DNA from: Siphonodentalium dalli
Taxonomy: Eukaryota; Mollusca; Scaphopoda; Gadilida; Siphonodentaliidae
Length of the DNA stretch: 64,000 nt
NCBI GenBank assembly: GCA_032622095.1
Contig: CP136066.1
Coordinates: 196,530,816-196,594,815 of the forward strand
Reading direction: 5' to 3'
Shown: piece by piece, positions 1 to 11,794 of the stretch
Numbering within the stretch: position 1 is the stretch's first letter
Layout: each line of letters opens with the position of its first letter
Translations under genes and position numbers: made by a program
Notes under the pieces: model-generated
Told to the model about the DNA's origin: nothing
Databases searched by the model: none
Seen by the model: the letters and a program-made list of their open reading frames with translations, nothing else

Positions 1-117
1 TGTTCTTTCATCACAGTAAAAGACATGTATTTTATGCAACGGCAAAAAAAAAAATGAAGAATGGGCCCTAGATTTGCAGGCATAGCACTAATAGCCACTG
101 AAGGCAGGCAGTGAAAT

Positions 118-389
118 TAAGCCTGAGGTTAGTGTGCCTGTCATTTGCAGAATGAGGTCCCCAGATGGTGAATTTAGTGACGCTATCCCGCATAGCAGTC
201 TAGCATCACTAAATTCACTCTCTGGGGACCTCATCCTGTTTAGACCTCATCTTCTCAGATTCTATATGCCAAATGAGGTCCCCAGAAGGTGAATTTGGTG
301 ATGCTAGCCCACTTTGCGGGATTACATCACTAAATCCCCCCTCTGGGGACCTCATTATGCAAATGACAGGCACACTAAACTCAGGCTTG
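118..389. mobile_element. B element (hAT-like MITE), short form
   Basis: Family definition: ends read CAAGCCTGAGTTTAGTGTG or CAAGCCTTGAAATAGGGTG, followed by CCTGTCATTTGCAG and the hairpin-forming block AATGAGGTCCCCAGAGGGTG. That block occurs up to four times in alternating orientation, so the element folds into two hairpins around a unique middle (short form ~250 bp, long form ~440-535 bp). This copy is flanked by AGTGAAAT (110-117) and GGTGAAAT (390-397), an 8-bp duplication with one change. Confidence 0.85.
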
Positions 390-819
390 GGTGAAATATG
401 CAGACATGTCACGGACCTGACAGGAGTATTTTTCATTGCCTATTAAAACATAAACTTGACATGTTGTCTTTATTTTTTCTCTTTCTCTGAAATGACAGGC
501 AGCGGAGAAAACATGGAGTTTTTGCCTGCTCATGACTAGATAACACTGCATTATAACACTCATGACATCAGGCGAGAAACCGCTCATTATTTTACAGAAA
601 TTGGGAACATGTGTGCGTATTACTGAGACATAACAAACAACAGTAGGTTGACATGGTTAGATACATCATTAAGTTGTCTGGGCAGTAGACTTATGACTCT
701 GGACATTTTACGGGATTTGCTGATATTTTATTTTTTTTCTGAAAATTTCTTCTGTGACTCAAATTGTAGCATAAATGTATATGGTTTATTTGATGTTTTA
801 TATTATTATTAATATAATA

Positions 820-1083
820 TAATAATGCCCTAAATAATCGACTCCTTAACCACAGCAAAATTATTGGTATTTTTCAGGATTTAGTCGGAAATATGGCTTG
901 TTGCTATTCATCGGAAAGCTCTCACTGAGCTTTAGTCGGAAATATGGCTTGTTGCCATTAATCGGAAAGCTCTCACTGAGAGCTTTCGGATGAATGGCAA
1001 CAAGCCATATTTCCGACTAAATCCTGAAAAATTACCCATAATTCTGCTGTGCTTAAGGAGTCAATTATTTAGGGCATTATTGC
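820..1083. mobile_element. Palindrome A copy (Tc1/mariner-like MITE), centre duplicated
   Basis: Family definition: the consensus is about 213 bp and reads almost the same on both strands, with arms of about 100 bp and nearly no loop. Ends are CAGTAATGCCCTAAAT and ATTTAGGGCATTACTG inside TA dinucleotides, as in Tc1/mariner elements. Internal landmarks are CTTAACCACAGCAGAATTA, GGATTTAGTCGGAAATATG and CATTCATCGGAAAGCTC. No coding capacity. In this copy the centre is partly duplicated (about 925-985). Confidence 0.85.
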
Positions 1084-1308
1084 ATGTAATTTAGGGTAGG
1101 GGATATCAACAATGAGCTACATTGAAGAATTTCTACTGATTTGGTCACTAATTGCGATATTTTGTTGAGAACTTACCCAGTTATAGATAAACTGTCCCAT
1201 TTGACGCGATAACACCATCATCTGTACGTTTTCTAATTAGATAGTCTTCATATGGGGCAGGATCCCTTCAATAATCCCCAGATATGAATAATATAAAATA
1301 ATATAAAA

Positions 1309-1420
1309 TTTGTTAGGCCAATGGATTCTCTTATATATGCGAGGCGACCTATGGTCGATTCGCATATATAAGAGAATGCATTGGTGCAGGGTTTTCGCCT
1401 TAATTTCAGGAAGCTCCCAA
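1309..1420. mobile_element. C-core hairpin with C3-type right end
   Basis: Core definition: CCAATGCATTCTCTTATATA, then TGCGAG, a 17-base loop with GACCATAGGTC, then the inverse arm, giving a 66-bp hairpin. Complete elements carry two such hairpins in opposite orientation. This copy has one hairpin and the end TTTCAGGAAGCTCCC; the TTAA border is lost. Confidence 0.78.
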
Positions 1421-1955
1421 AGTCGATTGCAGAAGAGTTAATAAAAGTTATCTCAGGTGCTCCACTCCGCAGCTGAACAAAAAATAAAAGTGATCAAAAG
1501 ATTTTTGTAGGATAATGACTCTCGCCATCTGTGGGAGAATCTTTGTTCTTTCGAACCACAATCCATGCAGTCCGTTACATCTGTGTGTGAACTGAGTGCA
1601 AGATGCATTTAGTTGGTGCCATGTTATGATATGCACCTTATATCAAACAATTTCCCATTTAGTTCTGGGAAAATATGACGTTAGTGAAATTTCATTGAGA
1701 TTCATTAACTTGTAAGATGAGATTTATTGATGAGTTCCTTAATGGCGAGATCAGAAGAAAATGAACGTGTGGATTAGACAGTTTGCTGGGTAATCGGTTT
1801 TCCCATGCTCAAAATAGCATGAACCTATTACTTTTCTTTCGATGAGTTAGAATAGCATTTAGAAAAAAGTGTTTTAATTTGCAAGTTATGTACTCTTTTT
1901 GCATGAGAAATTACAACAGTTTGGTATTGTGTGATATTAAAAACAGCCACTTTAA

Positions 1956-2181
1956 CCCTTTGAGTGCCAGGGGCCGATATTATCGGCCCTAAACCTACAC
2001 AATAAGTCTGTTAAAGAATATAATAAAATATATTAAAATTGTAAAAAAAAATAAATAATTGTTAGGCCAATGCATTCTCTTATATATGCGAGGCGACCTG
2101 TGGTCGACTCGCATATATAAGAGAATGCATTGGCACAGGGTATATGGGTTGATACAAAAATCGGACCTGGCACTCAAAGGG
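1956..2181. mobile_element. C1 element (TTAA-flanked, piggyBac-like MITE)
   Basis: TTAA at 1952-1955 and 2182-2185. Ends CCCTTTGAGTGCCAGG and CCTGGCACTCAAAGGG. One core hairpin lies before the right arm (TATATGGGTTGATACAAAAA). The left arm holds GGGGCCGATATTATCGGCCC, a small palindrome of its own. Confidence 0.87.
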
Positions 2182-2295
2182 TTAATTTGGTGGAAACCCA
2201 TCTTCAGCAAAGTGTCACCCGGAGATAAACAAATTTTGGTGCTTGACAATAAAGATGGGCAACAATTGGTTGGTGTCTGTAATTATAGCCAGCTA

Positions 2296-2509
2296 CAGTA
2301 ATGGCCTAAATAATCAATCCCTAAACCACATCAGAATTATGAGAAATTTTTCAGGATTTAGTTGGAAATATGGCTTGCTGCCATTCATCGGAAAGCTCTC
2401 GGTGAGAGCTTTCCGATGAATGGCAACAAGCCATATTTCCGTCTAAATCCAGAATTTTTTTCCCATAATTCTGCTGTGGTTAAAGGGTCATATTCTTCAG
2501 GCATTACTG
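2296..2509. mobile_element. Palindrome A copy, full length
   Basis: Complete, TA at 2294-2295 and 2510-2511. Diverged from consensus (CTAAACCACATCAGAA). Confidence 0.85.
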
Positions 2510-2551
2510 TAGGTTCAGCCACACATATGTGGAACGTGTAGCATGTGTTGC

Positions 2552-2692
2552 CATTGCCAACAGCCCTCTTAATTCAGATTGTTTGGCTTTGGCAATCTGC
2601 TATGGCAACACTTTGCCATGGCCAAGTTTACTTCAGCAAATGGCTTCGGCATTGCTGATTGCCATAGCTAATTATGAGGGCTGTTGCCAAAG
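2552..2692. repeat. Imperfect hairpin, about 140 bp
   Basis: CAACAGCCCTCTTAATTCAG and CTAATTATGAGGGCTGTTG are inverted. TTGCCAT/ATGGCAA words recur between them. Possibly a small MITE. Confidence 0.5.
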
Positions 2693-2983
2693 TCACCTGA
2701 CCATTCTACCTACATGTACATGGTGAACTCATTCTGAAGTTTTGTGTCAAACCTTTTGCATTACGAAACATGTCGCAAAGAGGACGCAGCCATTACTTTT
2801 TCCAAAAGGGTTGTTGGCATAACTTTCGTTAATTGAGGACTGTACACTGAATCTGGCCATTTATGGGACCATCTCCAAATATACTTAACATAATATATGC
2901 AAGAAATTAATCAATTTGAGCCATGTATTAGTGCAACATACACTTATGTGCTCTATGAATGATGGAAACAACAAGGTAATTAT

Positions 2984-3027
2984 AATGAAAATGAGTTTAT
3001 GACTCGAGTCATAAACTCATTTTCATT
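2984..3027. repeat. Perfect 44-bp palindrome without spacer
   Basis: AATGAAAATGAGTTTATGAC then its exact inverse, with CTCGAG at the centre. Lies 130 bp before exon 3157. Confidence 0.9.
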
Positions 3028-3044
3028 AAATATTGTATGGGATA

Positions 3045-3115
3045 CTCACATATATAAGAGAATGCATTGGCACAGGGTTTTCGCAAAATTTCAGGAAGCT
3101 CCAGTCATGGAAAGG
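3045..3115. mobile_element. C3 right end, 41 bp before an exon
   Basis: Half of a core hairpin, then GCACAGGGTTTTCGC and CAGTCATGGAAAGG, then TTAA at 3116-3119. Exon 3157 starts 37 bases after the TTAA. Confidence 0.8.
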
Positions 3116-3156
3116 TTAATCTGATAAATTTACATTAACTTTTATTCTCTTTGCAG

Positions 3157-3304
3157 CAACGAACACTCCACATCTCATTGAGGAAAAGTTTTCAAAATCT
3201 ATTCTGTCACAGCTCGGCAAACCAGCCAAGTTCGACTGCCCATTTGAAGGTGCTACAGACATTATCTGGTTCTTCAACTTTGAGAAGTTGTCAAATAGTT
3301 CAAG
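3157..3304 (+). CDS. PTK7: PTK7-like receptor, exon for first half of Ig domain 3
   Basis: Internal exon of 148 bases, preceded by a pyrimidine-rich tract ending TTTGCAG and followed by GTAAGT. It enters in phase 1 and leaves in phase 2. The frame reads about 49 residues with an Ig B-strand cysteine (KFDCPF) and the core tryptophan of strand C (IIWFFN). The sequon NSS lies at the 3' end. Joined to the next exon it gives a complete I-set-type Ig domain. I assign PTK7 (CCK4, off-track) because the five exons together follow the order and wording of PTK7 Ig3 to Ig5, especially NGSLLF, EEIEDDSFEPR and the PPxGKPPP stretch. PTK7 is a single-pass membrane receptor with seven Ig domains in vertebrates and a catalytically dead kinase; it acts in Wnt and planar cell polarity signalling. 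Signal peptide, Ig1 and Ig2 must lie upstream of the window. Confidence 0.85.
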
Positions 3305-3311
3305 GTAAGTT

Positions 3312-3391
3312 CTAGTTCAGTACGGAGTGTCCCATGTTATGAGACCTAAGTAGTTCAGTACGGAGTGTCCCATGTTATGAGACCTAAGTAA
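3312..3391. repeat. Tandem duplication of ~40 bp just after an exon
   Basis: The block AGTTCAGTACGGAGTGTCCC...GAGACCTAAGT occurs twice with no change, starting 8 bases after the donor of exon 3157-3304. Confidence 0.9.
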
Positions 3392-3472
3392 ACTTTCCCT
3401 AAATTTTGAAGCATATGGTAGTATCCCAAATCGTATGTATCTTGGCCATTCTTTCCTTTGTACATTGGGTCT

Positions 3473-3605
3473 TATTATATTGAGGATAATTATGTTATTT
3501 ATATTAAGATTTATATGTTATGATTAAAGGAATTTAATAATTTCCTCTGATCATAATATGTAATAAATCTCAATATAAATAACATAATTAATCCTCAATA
3601 TTACA
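3473..3605. mobile_element. AT-rich hairpin element, ~130 bp
   Basis: ATTGAGGATAATTATGTTAT and its inverse at 3575-3603 form a stem of about 50 bp. No coding capacity. Possibly a MITE with TA-rich target. Confidence 0.7.
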
Positions 3606-3678
3606 GATTATAATTAACCCATCCCTGAAATTTATCTAAATATTTGTGCCAGAAATATTCTTCGTCCACCACAACATA

Positions 3679-3827
3679 CAGTAATGCCCTAAATAATCGA
3701 CTCCTTAACCACAGCAGAATTATGGGTAATTTTTCAGGATTTAGTCGGAAATATGGCTTGTTGCAATTCATCGGAAAGCTCTGTGATTCTGCTGTGGTTA
3801 AGGAGTCGATTATTTAGGGCATTACTG
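3679..3827. mobile_element. Palindrome A copy, deleted right arm
   Basis: Left arm complete to CATCGGAAAGCTCTG, then directly the outer part of the right arm; about 64 bp of the right arm is missing. TA flanks present. Confidence 0.85.
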
Positions 3828-4657
3828 TATCTGATATCTGCATTTGATATATTTGTTCCAGTATTTACTTGGAATATACATGTATATCAAGTTTTTTTAT
3901 TTCTCAACTATGTAAAGTAAATTGTCTGAGCAGTTGGCAAATTTGCATATTGAAACTAAGATATGTGGAAAATGTCCGAAATAACTGAAGAATCGACTGG
4001 GGCCGCTTGAGCCAAACATTTTAGGGTGAGAAAGTTTTAGGTCACTCGAGTTTGAAAAAGTGGAAACAAAAATGTTTTGTTCTTTTGACAGGCTACTGGC
4101 CTTTATATTCAGGATGCCCATGGACCAAATATTAAAAAGATGTTATCAAGTGAAGAGAGATCAATTTGATTGACATTTCCTGGTATCAGATAACTCCAAA
4201 AACATGCCGTCAACTTGTCTATAAATTCTTAATATGCCAGCCATGCTTTCTCTACATACTCACAGAATTTGAACTATGTACTGTCAGGTGAAAACTAACA
4301 ACACATGTGTAAGTTATGGATTTTATTGTATGGCTACAGTTGTTAAAATACTTAGCACTTGCTGGGAACATATGTTCTGATTCAGAATTCTTTTTATGTA
4401 AGACAAATAATTGCTGAGATGCTCATGAACTGTTGTGTGTAAAGTCACTTAAGCAGACCTGCTAACCCTTTGATTTTTCGTTAGATAGGAGCACTGGAAG
4501 AAGGGGTGGCAATCAGAACTCTCTATTAGGCTAATATAAAAAATGTTAGACCCTATTTTTAGTCTCCCTTCAATTCTTTTTTTATTTAGATATCTTTTAT
4601 GTAAATTGTTTTCTCATGCCTTATAACCATTCAAATTACATTTCAATGACCCTTTAA

Positions 4658-4788
4658 TCCTTTCATGACTGGATCTTCCTGAAATTTTGCGAAAACCCTG
4701 TGCCAATGCATTCTCTTATATATGTAAGTCACCCATAGGGCACCTCAGGTATATAAGAGAATACATTGGCCTAACAATATTTACCTTG
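4658..4788. mobile_element. C3 element, left part
   Basis: TTAA at 4654-4657, end TCCTTTCATGACTGGATC, then one core hairpin with a variant loop (CACCCATAGGGCACC). Right part missing. Confidence 0.78.
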
Positions 4789-5291
4789 AATAAAATATAA
4801 ATTATAAAATTTGCTCTTCTGTCCCATTTTTCTGAAAAAGGTGGATGTAAATCAAGCAATTTATTTATATTGGCCTTAGTAGCCTCAAGATAAAAGTGTC
4901 CAATTGGAATGATTAACATAGCCTGATGTGATGTAATTTCGGGAAGACATCAAATGTTCTGAGAAATGAAAAGTTGGGGGGAATACCACAGACTCAGTAT
5001 CTGTATGAATCTGAGTGTATGGTTAACACCAGTCTTGTTAAAACCAGACCTAATTTTCATTACTTTCAAATGAGAGTTGACTGTAAGGAAACCTTGGTCT
5101 AGTAATTAACTAGACTGGGTTAACACAGACTGGGATGTTTGCTGAACTTTTTACTTGAACATCCCTACAAATGAACCAATAGGAATGAAGTAAAGTAATC
5201 CCCAGCGAGTTGTCAATTATCAAAGAGATACTTAGTTGGGCTCCCTCATCGAGATCGGAGCAGGATTTTTATTACAATTATTTTTTTTCAG

Positions 5292-5422
5292 GTACACAGT
5301 ATTACCAAATGGCTCGCTGTTATTCAGCCGAGTCCAAGAATCTGACGAGGGGACATACCGATGCGAAGGTCGCAAGGACAACTCATCTGAACAGACATTC
5401 ATATCAGTACTTGAGCTATATA
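5292..5422 (+). CDS. PTK7: PTK7-like receptor, exon for second half of Ig domain 3
   Basis: Exon of 131 bases after a long T tract ending TTTTCAG, with donor GTAAGT. It enters in phase 2, completing an arginine codon with the previous exon, and leaves in phase 1. It reads RYTVLPNGSLLFSRVQESD, then EGTYRCEG with the F-strand cysteine that pairs with the one in exon 3157-3304. Two sequons (NGS, NSS) are present. The LPNGSLLF.RV....GTYRC wording closely matches the third Ig domain of vertebrate PTK7. A half copy of palindrome A begins 10 bases after the exon, at 5433. A phase-1 boundary at both ends of each Ig domain with a split inside is the usual Ig-superfamily gene layout. Confidence 0.87.
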
Positions 5423-5432
5423 GTAAGTACTA

Positions 5433-5527
5433 CAGTAATTCCCTAAATAATCTACTCCTTAACCAGAGCAGAATTATGGGTAATTTTTCAGGATTTAGTC
5501 AGAATTATGGCTTGATGAATGGCAACT
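5433..5527. mobile_element. Palindrome A, left half only
   Basis: Starts 10 bases after the donor of exon 5292-5422, flanked by TA at 5431-5432, and ends at a junction with a B fragment. Confidence 0.8.
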
Positions 5528-5622
5528 TTGGATCCTAGGTCTCCTATAGAAGTTGAGGTCTAAGCAGAATGAGGTCCCCAGAGGGTGAATTTGGTGATGG
5601 TAGCCTGCTGTGTGGGATATCA
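5528..5622. mobile_element. B element fragment
   Basis: Middle and start of the second hairpin only; joined to the A half copy ending at 5527. Confidence 0.7.
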
Positions 5623-6429
5623 CCATTACAAGACATACCAAATATGTTAGCAGGCAGCAGGCCCAATGCTAGTGGAGGGACCTGTGGATGAATTTATGGC
5701 TGGCTTGTGGGAAAATATAATATTTTTGGATGAGTTTTTCATGGAAATGTGTGGTTTTTAACAAAAAAAATTAACAAAAAATTTAGAAATTTCACCACTT
5801 TCTAGCTATTTGAACTTAGAAATCAACTTTCCATCTTTGTGCATGAATGTGGTAAAAGGTGCTTCAGATATATGTACATTCCATGAAATATCAGACCATG
5901 AATTCACTTTGAGAAACAGTATTGTGATGCAACCTGATGCGATCTGTGAAAGATTAAGGAAAATTACATGTATACCATTTTGCCATGTAAAATTAGGAAA
6001 TTGTCATGCTTCATTATCAAGGTTGGAATATCTGCTGGTAAAACAAATTGGTCCCCAATCCCTGGATGTTCAAGGCAGTTGTCATTATCCTGTCACAAAT
6101 TTGACGATTTATCAAAGAATTGACTATCTATCATAAGTACTGTGATCAATATGAAAATCGGACTGTCGATATATTGGACAGACATGATGAGGTAATACTC
6201 GTATGCTGCAGCTTCACTGTGTGATTGATAATTATCACCTTATAATTACTGACGGGATTATCCCGTTCAGTTATAAAAGTACATATTGGAATGGTCCATT
6301 CATCATTTGTGGCTATGTCCAGATACCATAAACAGACAACAGGCACAGAAACACTTTAAGGATTTATTGCTCGAGATTTTCAGATAATAAGGTCAACAAA
6401 TAAAATAAGGCTATCTGTTGAACCTATTA

Positions 6430-6641
6430 CGTAATGCCCAAAATAATCGACTCCTTAACCACAGCAGATTTATGGGTCATTTTTCAGGATTTAGTCGGAA
6501 ATATGGCTTGTTGCCATTCATCGGAAAGCTCCCAGTGAGAGCTTTCCGATGAATGGCAACAAGCCATATTTTCAACTAAATCCTGAAAAATTACCCATAA
6601 TTCTGCGCTGGTTAAGGAGTTTATTATTTAGGGCATTACTG
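6430..6641. mobile_element. Palindrome A copy, full length
   Basis: Complete, both arms readable, left end slightly eroded. Confidence 0.85.
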
Positions 6642-7177
6642 TAGCTGAACATCCAGAGGCGCTGTAGGCAACCAAGGGCAAGGGGTAGTCCAAGTTTCCT
6701 TTAAATCGTTTTGGATTATACTGGTTTATGTTAAAGTATGGTTGCCTTACTTTTCTATAGCGGGCCTGTATCGCCCAGATCAAGTTGGGGGATTTTTCGG
6801 CAATTTTAATCGATTTTATTATACAAATCAATACAAAATGCTATATTTATCAGAAAGAGTGATACAGTCATAATAATGTATTATATTTTATCATTTAAAT
6901 TAAATTAGGCACATAATATACCATGTAATTAGGAATAACTCATGTTTAATCTGTGTTTGTTTATGCTCAGAAAAGACCTGAACTGTTACGAAGAAGCGAG
7001 GTCAAATGAGTGTTCGACTGTTCGTTTACTTTTGAATTTAATTAAACATTGTGATAAATTATATTTTACACACTATATTACTACTTTCAGTTGTCAGTCA
7101 ACTCATTTGGTGATATTAGATGAGTGGCGCTTTACACTTATAGTCCACTAACATTGTTGTTAGTTACTTTTTCCATT

Positions 7178-7432
7178 CTGGGAAGTTACTATATCCCCTA
7201 ATTTGCAGAAGATAAGATGCATAATCGAGGTGACTAAGGGTGAACATCACTAACTTCAACTAGGAAACTTCAATCTGATCCTAGGTCTTCCATAGCAGTT
7301 GAGACCTAAGCATAATGAGGTTCCTTGAGGGTGAATTTGGTTATGCTAACCCTCCATGCAGGATAGTGTCACTAGATTTACCCTCTGACGACCTCATTCT
7401 GTAAATGACGGACACATTATTTGCAAACTTGC
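7178..7432. mobile_element. B element, right half
   Basis: Begins in the middle (CTATATCCCCTAATTTGCAG) and runs to the right end with ACACATTATTTGCAAACTTG. Confidence 0.75.
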
Positions 7433-8338
7433 CAGCCCTGGACCAGAGCAGGGTGCACAATTTGCAGAAAGGGCATATGTAAACCATAAAAACTGAAAAA
7501 ACATAATTTTCCATAATCAATCGACAATTATATCACTAAAAAGGATTAAGTTTGTCTAGTTTGCTCTGGGGATAGTATAATAATTCTGATTCTTCTGATA
7601 TTTAAGGTCATTCTTTTAATTTTGAGATTGAAAGGGCTCTTTCCGGCAGAGGGGGAACTGATATGATGAAAAAAGTGCCACTTTTGGAAGTTATATGCCC
7701 CCCCTCCCCTATACTATTTCCAGCACGCCGTCGTGGCGCCGTTCATGTTCTACCAACATTTGCAAGTTCTCTCTCTACTCACCCATTCATCAAACCATCT
7801 TATCCATTCATCAGCTTCCCTATATTAAGTTCTCTGGCAAGCTTTGTTTTATATAAGAAAATCTGTTCTCCCCATTCATCAGCCATAGTTTACTAACTGT
7901 TCAATGCTATCTCAGGAGCTTTCTGTATCACAATATAACATGATCATAAACATTAATAACATAGCTGGTATACTGCTCAGAGAGTACTATGAAGCTGCAT
8001 TAATATTACTTTTAACAGGCCTGTTGGTAAGCTGTGGGTGATTGTTCCACGATAAGCTTCTCTTTTGTTTAGAGGCTGCATGGTGATCCAGTGGCTAAGT
8101 TTCATGAGATTGGGATCTCTTGGATCTTTTTGGAGCCGTATATTTAACCCTGATTAAAGCGACTATCTCAAGCCCAAATATTTGCACACATCAGTTATAA
8201 ATAGTACCATAGAAATCTTTGAAATACTGAATTATGCTTAACGGGTATACACCAGTCACTTTGACTGAAAAAAACATATCAATTTATTAAAGGGACGCAA
8301 GGGTCAAGGCATGGGGGCTGGAGCAGGGCTGCAGATGA

Positions 8339-8371
<33 letters not shown>

Positions 8372-8635
8372 CCCCGCCCTCCTCCAACGTGATCTTTCAT
8401 ACTTCATAGAATGGCTAGAATTACCTCACATATCAGCTAATACAGCATTGCTCTATTGTCCAAAGAGACAAATATACACATTCTGGTTGTTAAATATGAG
8501 TTTGGACTTGGAAATGTAGTATAATACCTTAAATTTGGGCATTTATGCCAATACCTCTGACTGAAAAAAGTTCCCTTTTCTGGAAATTGCCCTCAGTTGC
8601 TTCTGACACCACTGACTCAAGACATTGAAGTTGGT

Positions 8636-8734
8636 ACAATAATGTCCTAAATAATTGACCCCTAAACCACAGCAGAATTATGGGAAATATTCCAGAATTT
8701 AGTTGGAAATATGGCTTGCTGCCATTCATCGGAA
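8636..8734. mobile_element. Palindrome A, left half only
   Basis: Ends at CATTCATCGGA; no right arm follows. Confidence 0.8.
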
Positions 8735-8789
8735 TATATAAAAATAGGCTGAAAAGAGAATCAATGTTATAAATCAATTAGATGCAGTG

Positions 8790-9557
8790 ACTTTTATTGG
8801 CGAAATCATTACCATATTGTTTATGCCAAATAATTTGTCGCGATTAAAGTTACATTGTGCTCTCTGAAATGTCATAGTCGATGAGGTCAAAATTTTCTTG
8901 GTCAAAATTTTCTTAATCTTAATTGATTGGTACATTCTTCCAGTGGAGATATTGTTTGGATACTAACATGAATTGTACGTGACACATAGTGGAGTAACCA
9001 CACATACTTTGCCTAAAATTTGCCTGTTATCGGCGACATAATACTAAGAATAATTTCTGTAACATCATGCAGGGTCATAACAGAGACGACATGACAACTT
9101 GATAAGACGTGTCGTGGATTGTGCAATCTTTTCTGTATTCTGGCCCACAAATCCAAAATGACGTCAGAAACCGTGTCATAACATCTTCGTTTATTGTTTT
9201 CATAAAGCTAACCAATGAATTTTGTCTAAATGAAATTAATATACCTAAATCACATGGGAATTGTTGTACTTTCATTTTCATCGTGATGCTCCATTCCTGT
9301 TTCAACATTTTGGCTATCTCCACACTCTTGCTAACCGGAAGTCACATGACAATTTCTCCAAAATCATACCCGCAATCTTTGAAAAATCACTGATGGATAT
9401 AGAAACAAAAATATGACTTCATTCACCTGTGCCTAAGGTACATAACCTAACCTGTGCCTAAGGTATAACCAACCACGCATGCATGCAGCGCGCTGGTGGT
9501 TGCTATAAACTTATCGGTTTTATGTTTTATTCACCGAAGTAAGTCTATAATATGTCT
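8790..9557. mobile_element. D element, diverged, probably interrupted
   Basis: 8790-8900 matches the 59090-59200 part of another D copy (TTTATGCCAAATAATTTGTC), and 9500-9557 matches the outer end (AGTCTATAATATGTCTTTAA). The stretch between (about 9000-9480) is unassigned and may be an insertion. Confidence 0.45.
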
Positions 9558-10260
9558 TTAAAACAAAATTCCTCCAAACTCAATCATTAATAGAATCATC
9601 ATTGGTTTGCTATTAGAATAAAAAGTTTACAAGGATACACAACGGATCAGGAGTTTGGGGAAGTTATACTCTCAGTACGATATTATCAAGTCAATTTTCC
9701 TAGCCTTGAAAACCAATTATCACAATGAAGCACCTATCATATTATCTACCCTTTGAGTTGAAGCCATACATAACAAAGATAGCAAAGATCTACCATTGTT
9801 GAGTGTGTGGTCCAATATAATAGATCTCCCTCTGTATCCAACTACCTTCCCATCAGTTGTCTACCTGCACGCTAATTAAGTCTGCCCTCACCTGCAGAAT
9901 GTAAATTGTTTCTAGCATTGGTGATAAGATGTAGATAATGGCCCTTGTTAAGTGTGTGGTCTTGGCCACTAGGTGGCATTAGTAAACACTTCTCCATGTA
10001 AAGCAACTGCTAATTGTCACAATAAAACTACTTCCCTAGCTTAACTTGACTAAGACTTAACATAGTGATTAGTAGTTTCAGCATGTTGAAGTTTAATTCG
10101 ATAAGGCTGAAGTGATTAAATTCCTGGTAATGAGTACTAACTGCCAGTCTAGCAAGTATAAATGTGCACCTGTCAAGGAAAGTTAAAATGGAAGTTCATA
10201 TCTAGTTAGCAGGTGTAGCTGTCCTGACTAAAGTTTGTCTAAGGATCTGTTTATATTATA

Positions 10261-10473
10261 CACTAATGCCCTAAGTAATCGACCCCTTAATCACAGCAGA
10301 ATTATGGGTAACTTTTCAGGATTTAGTCGGAAATATGGCTTGTTGCCATTCATCGGAAAGCTCTCAGTGAGAGCTTTCCGATAAATGTCAACAAGCCATA
10401 TTTCCGACTAAATCCTGAAAAGTTACCCATAATTCTGCTGTGGTTAAGAGATCGATTACTTAGGGCATTACTG
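10261..10473. mobile_element. Palindrome A copy, full length
   Basis: Complete, TA on both sides. Carries the variant GCCCTAAGTAATCGA shared with the copies at 11795, 17226 and 52675, so a subfamily exists. Confidence 0.87.
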
Positions 10474-11633
10474 TACCTGGCTAGCCTGGCTCGGTCAACC
10501 GAGCTGAGTGGTCAGGGTGTTTATATGTAAAAAAAACCTACCCCGGGCCAGACTGCCTGGAGAAAATTTAATTTTATGGATTGTATTGCCAATCCCATGG
10601 TGTTGTAACGCCATCATTCCGATGTGCACGTGCTGTTGTATGTGCGTGATGCGCATGTTTTATATATACTTTACCTTAATTATCAAATCGCGAAAACTTT
10701 CCAAAGCTTATCTAAAAATGTTTTTACATTTATAAACATATTGAGAATAGTATACACTTGGCCTTGAAAGAGAATTTCACTTTCAGCATAATATTTCCAT
10801 TAGCGGATATAGGAGTCACACACCCCCCGCAGATGTCTGTCTCGTATTCATAGAAATTTATCATTTTTTGTGTGTCATTTTGAAACATTACTCTATCCAA
10901 CTAGCTACTAGTAGTGGAACATTCACTGCCGTTGAAGTGTTTACATGAAGAAATTTTTTTGGAATATGCTTCAGTATAGGAGACCGGAGTTGTGGGGGGA
11001 GGGGGTGGGCACATGTTTTTCTGTCATACTGATACAAATGCCATCACAACACATAAGCTAGGGTTTTACATAATGAGAGAGCCAAATTTAATGGTATAGC
11101 CATGTCTGCATTAATGTTACAAGGGAAATAAATAAAATCAACTGAATAGCTATATATCTATAGAAACCATCTTTAAAAGACAAAAAATAATCTCTCAAAA
11201 ATTGCCTTTCTTGAACTGAGCTCTATGAAAGTTCATTTAATCAGCCTCAAAGCCTTGTCATAGCCTTTGACATTTTCATAAAACCGTCAGAACGGCATTC
11301 ATCAAATCAATGGCCTGAGACTACTACATGTTCTGTCTCTTACTTACAATGATTAAGTTCTTCCTCGCGAAATTGTCGGCTGACAAACTCCTGAACTTGG
11401 GGTTCTGCTATTGGCCAGCGCCCAGACACATCTTCTCGAATGTCACACGAGTTGATTCTTATGAATACGAGAGAAATCAATATATGTCACTGTGGCCGTC
11501 ACCGTCTTGTCGGACGGCCATATTTTATAATTGATTGAGATCTCGTGTGCATTCGGGTTTTCCGTCCCATGAATTTTCATGAGTTTAGGGAATAATGTAG
11601 TCTTTAAAAATCAAATATAATGGAAATATTTGT

Positions 11634-11794
11634 GGCGCGTTTTGGTAATGTTATTCAATAGATGGAGATTAAGATTATGGATCTCGCCTAGCAGTGCCAG
11701 ACAGTGTTTGCTCCTATATTCAAATGTCCGCCCACGTGTATATATATGTGGTCCCGCCCTCGTGTATATATATGTGGTCCCGCCCTTGTGTATA
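11634..11794. repeat. Local duplicate, copy 1, with three minisatellite units
   Basis: GCGCGTTTTGGTAATGTTAT through GTTTGCTCCTATATTC repeats at 12809-12900. It ends in about three units of CCCTCGTGTATATATATGTGG. Confidence 0.87.

Larger units (their letters stand above)
1..3156. other. Intron upstream of exon 3157 (partial)
   Basis: No exon recognised. Besides the repeats listed, unassigned single-copy-like DNA remains at 398-819, 1084-1308, 1421-1951 and 2693-2983. Confidence 0.7.
3305..5291 (+). other. Intron between Ig3 exons, 1987 bp
   Basis: GTAAGT to TTTCAG. Nothing recognised at 3830-4650 and 4790-5280 apart from AT-rich sequence. Confidence 0.83.

Noticed and set aside
5810-6136. 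108-residue frame in intron 5423-13430
   Set aside because: No recognisable domain and no splice or promoter support; possible by chance or from an old repeat.
8070-8150. tRNA-like A box (TGGTGATCCAGTGG) suggesting a SINE
   Set aside because: No B box (GGTTCGAATCC-type) at the right distance and no other copy in the window.
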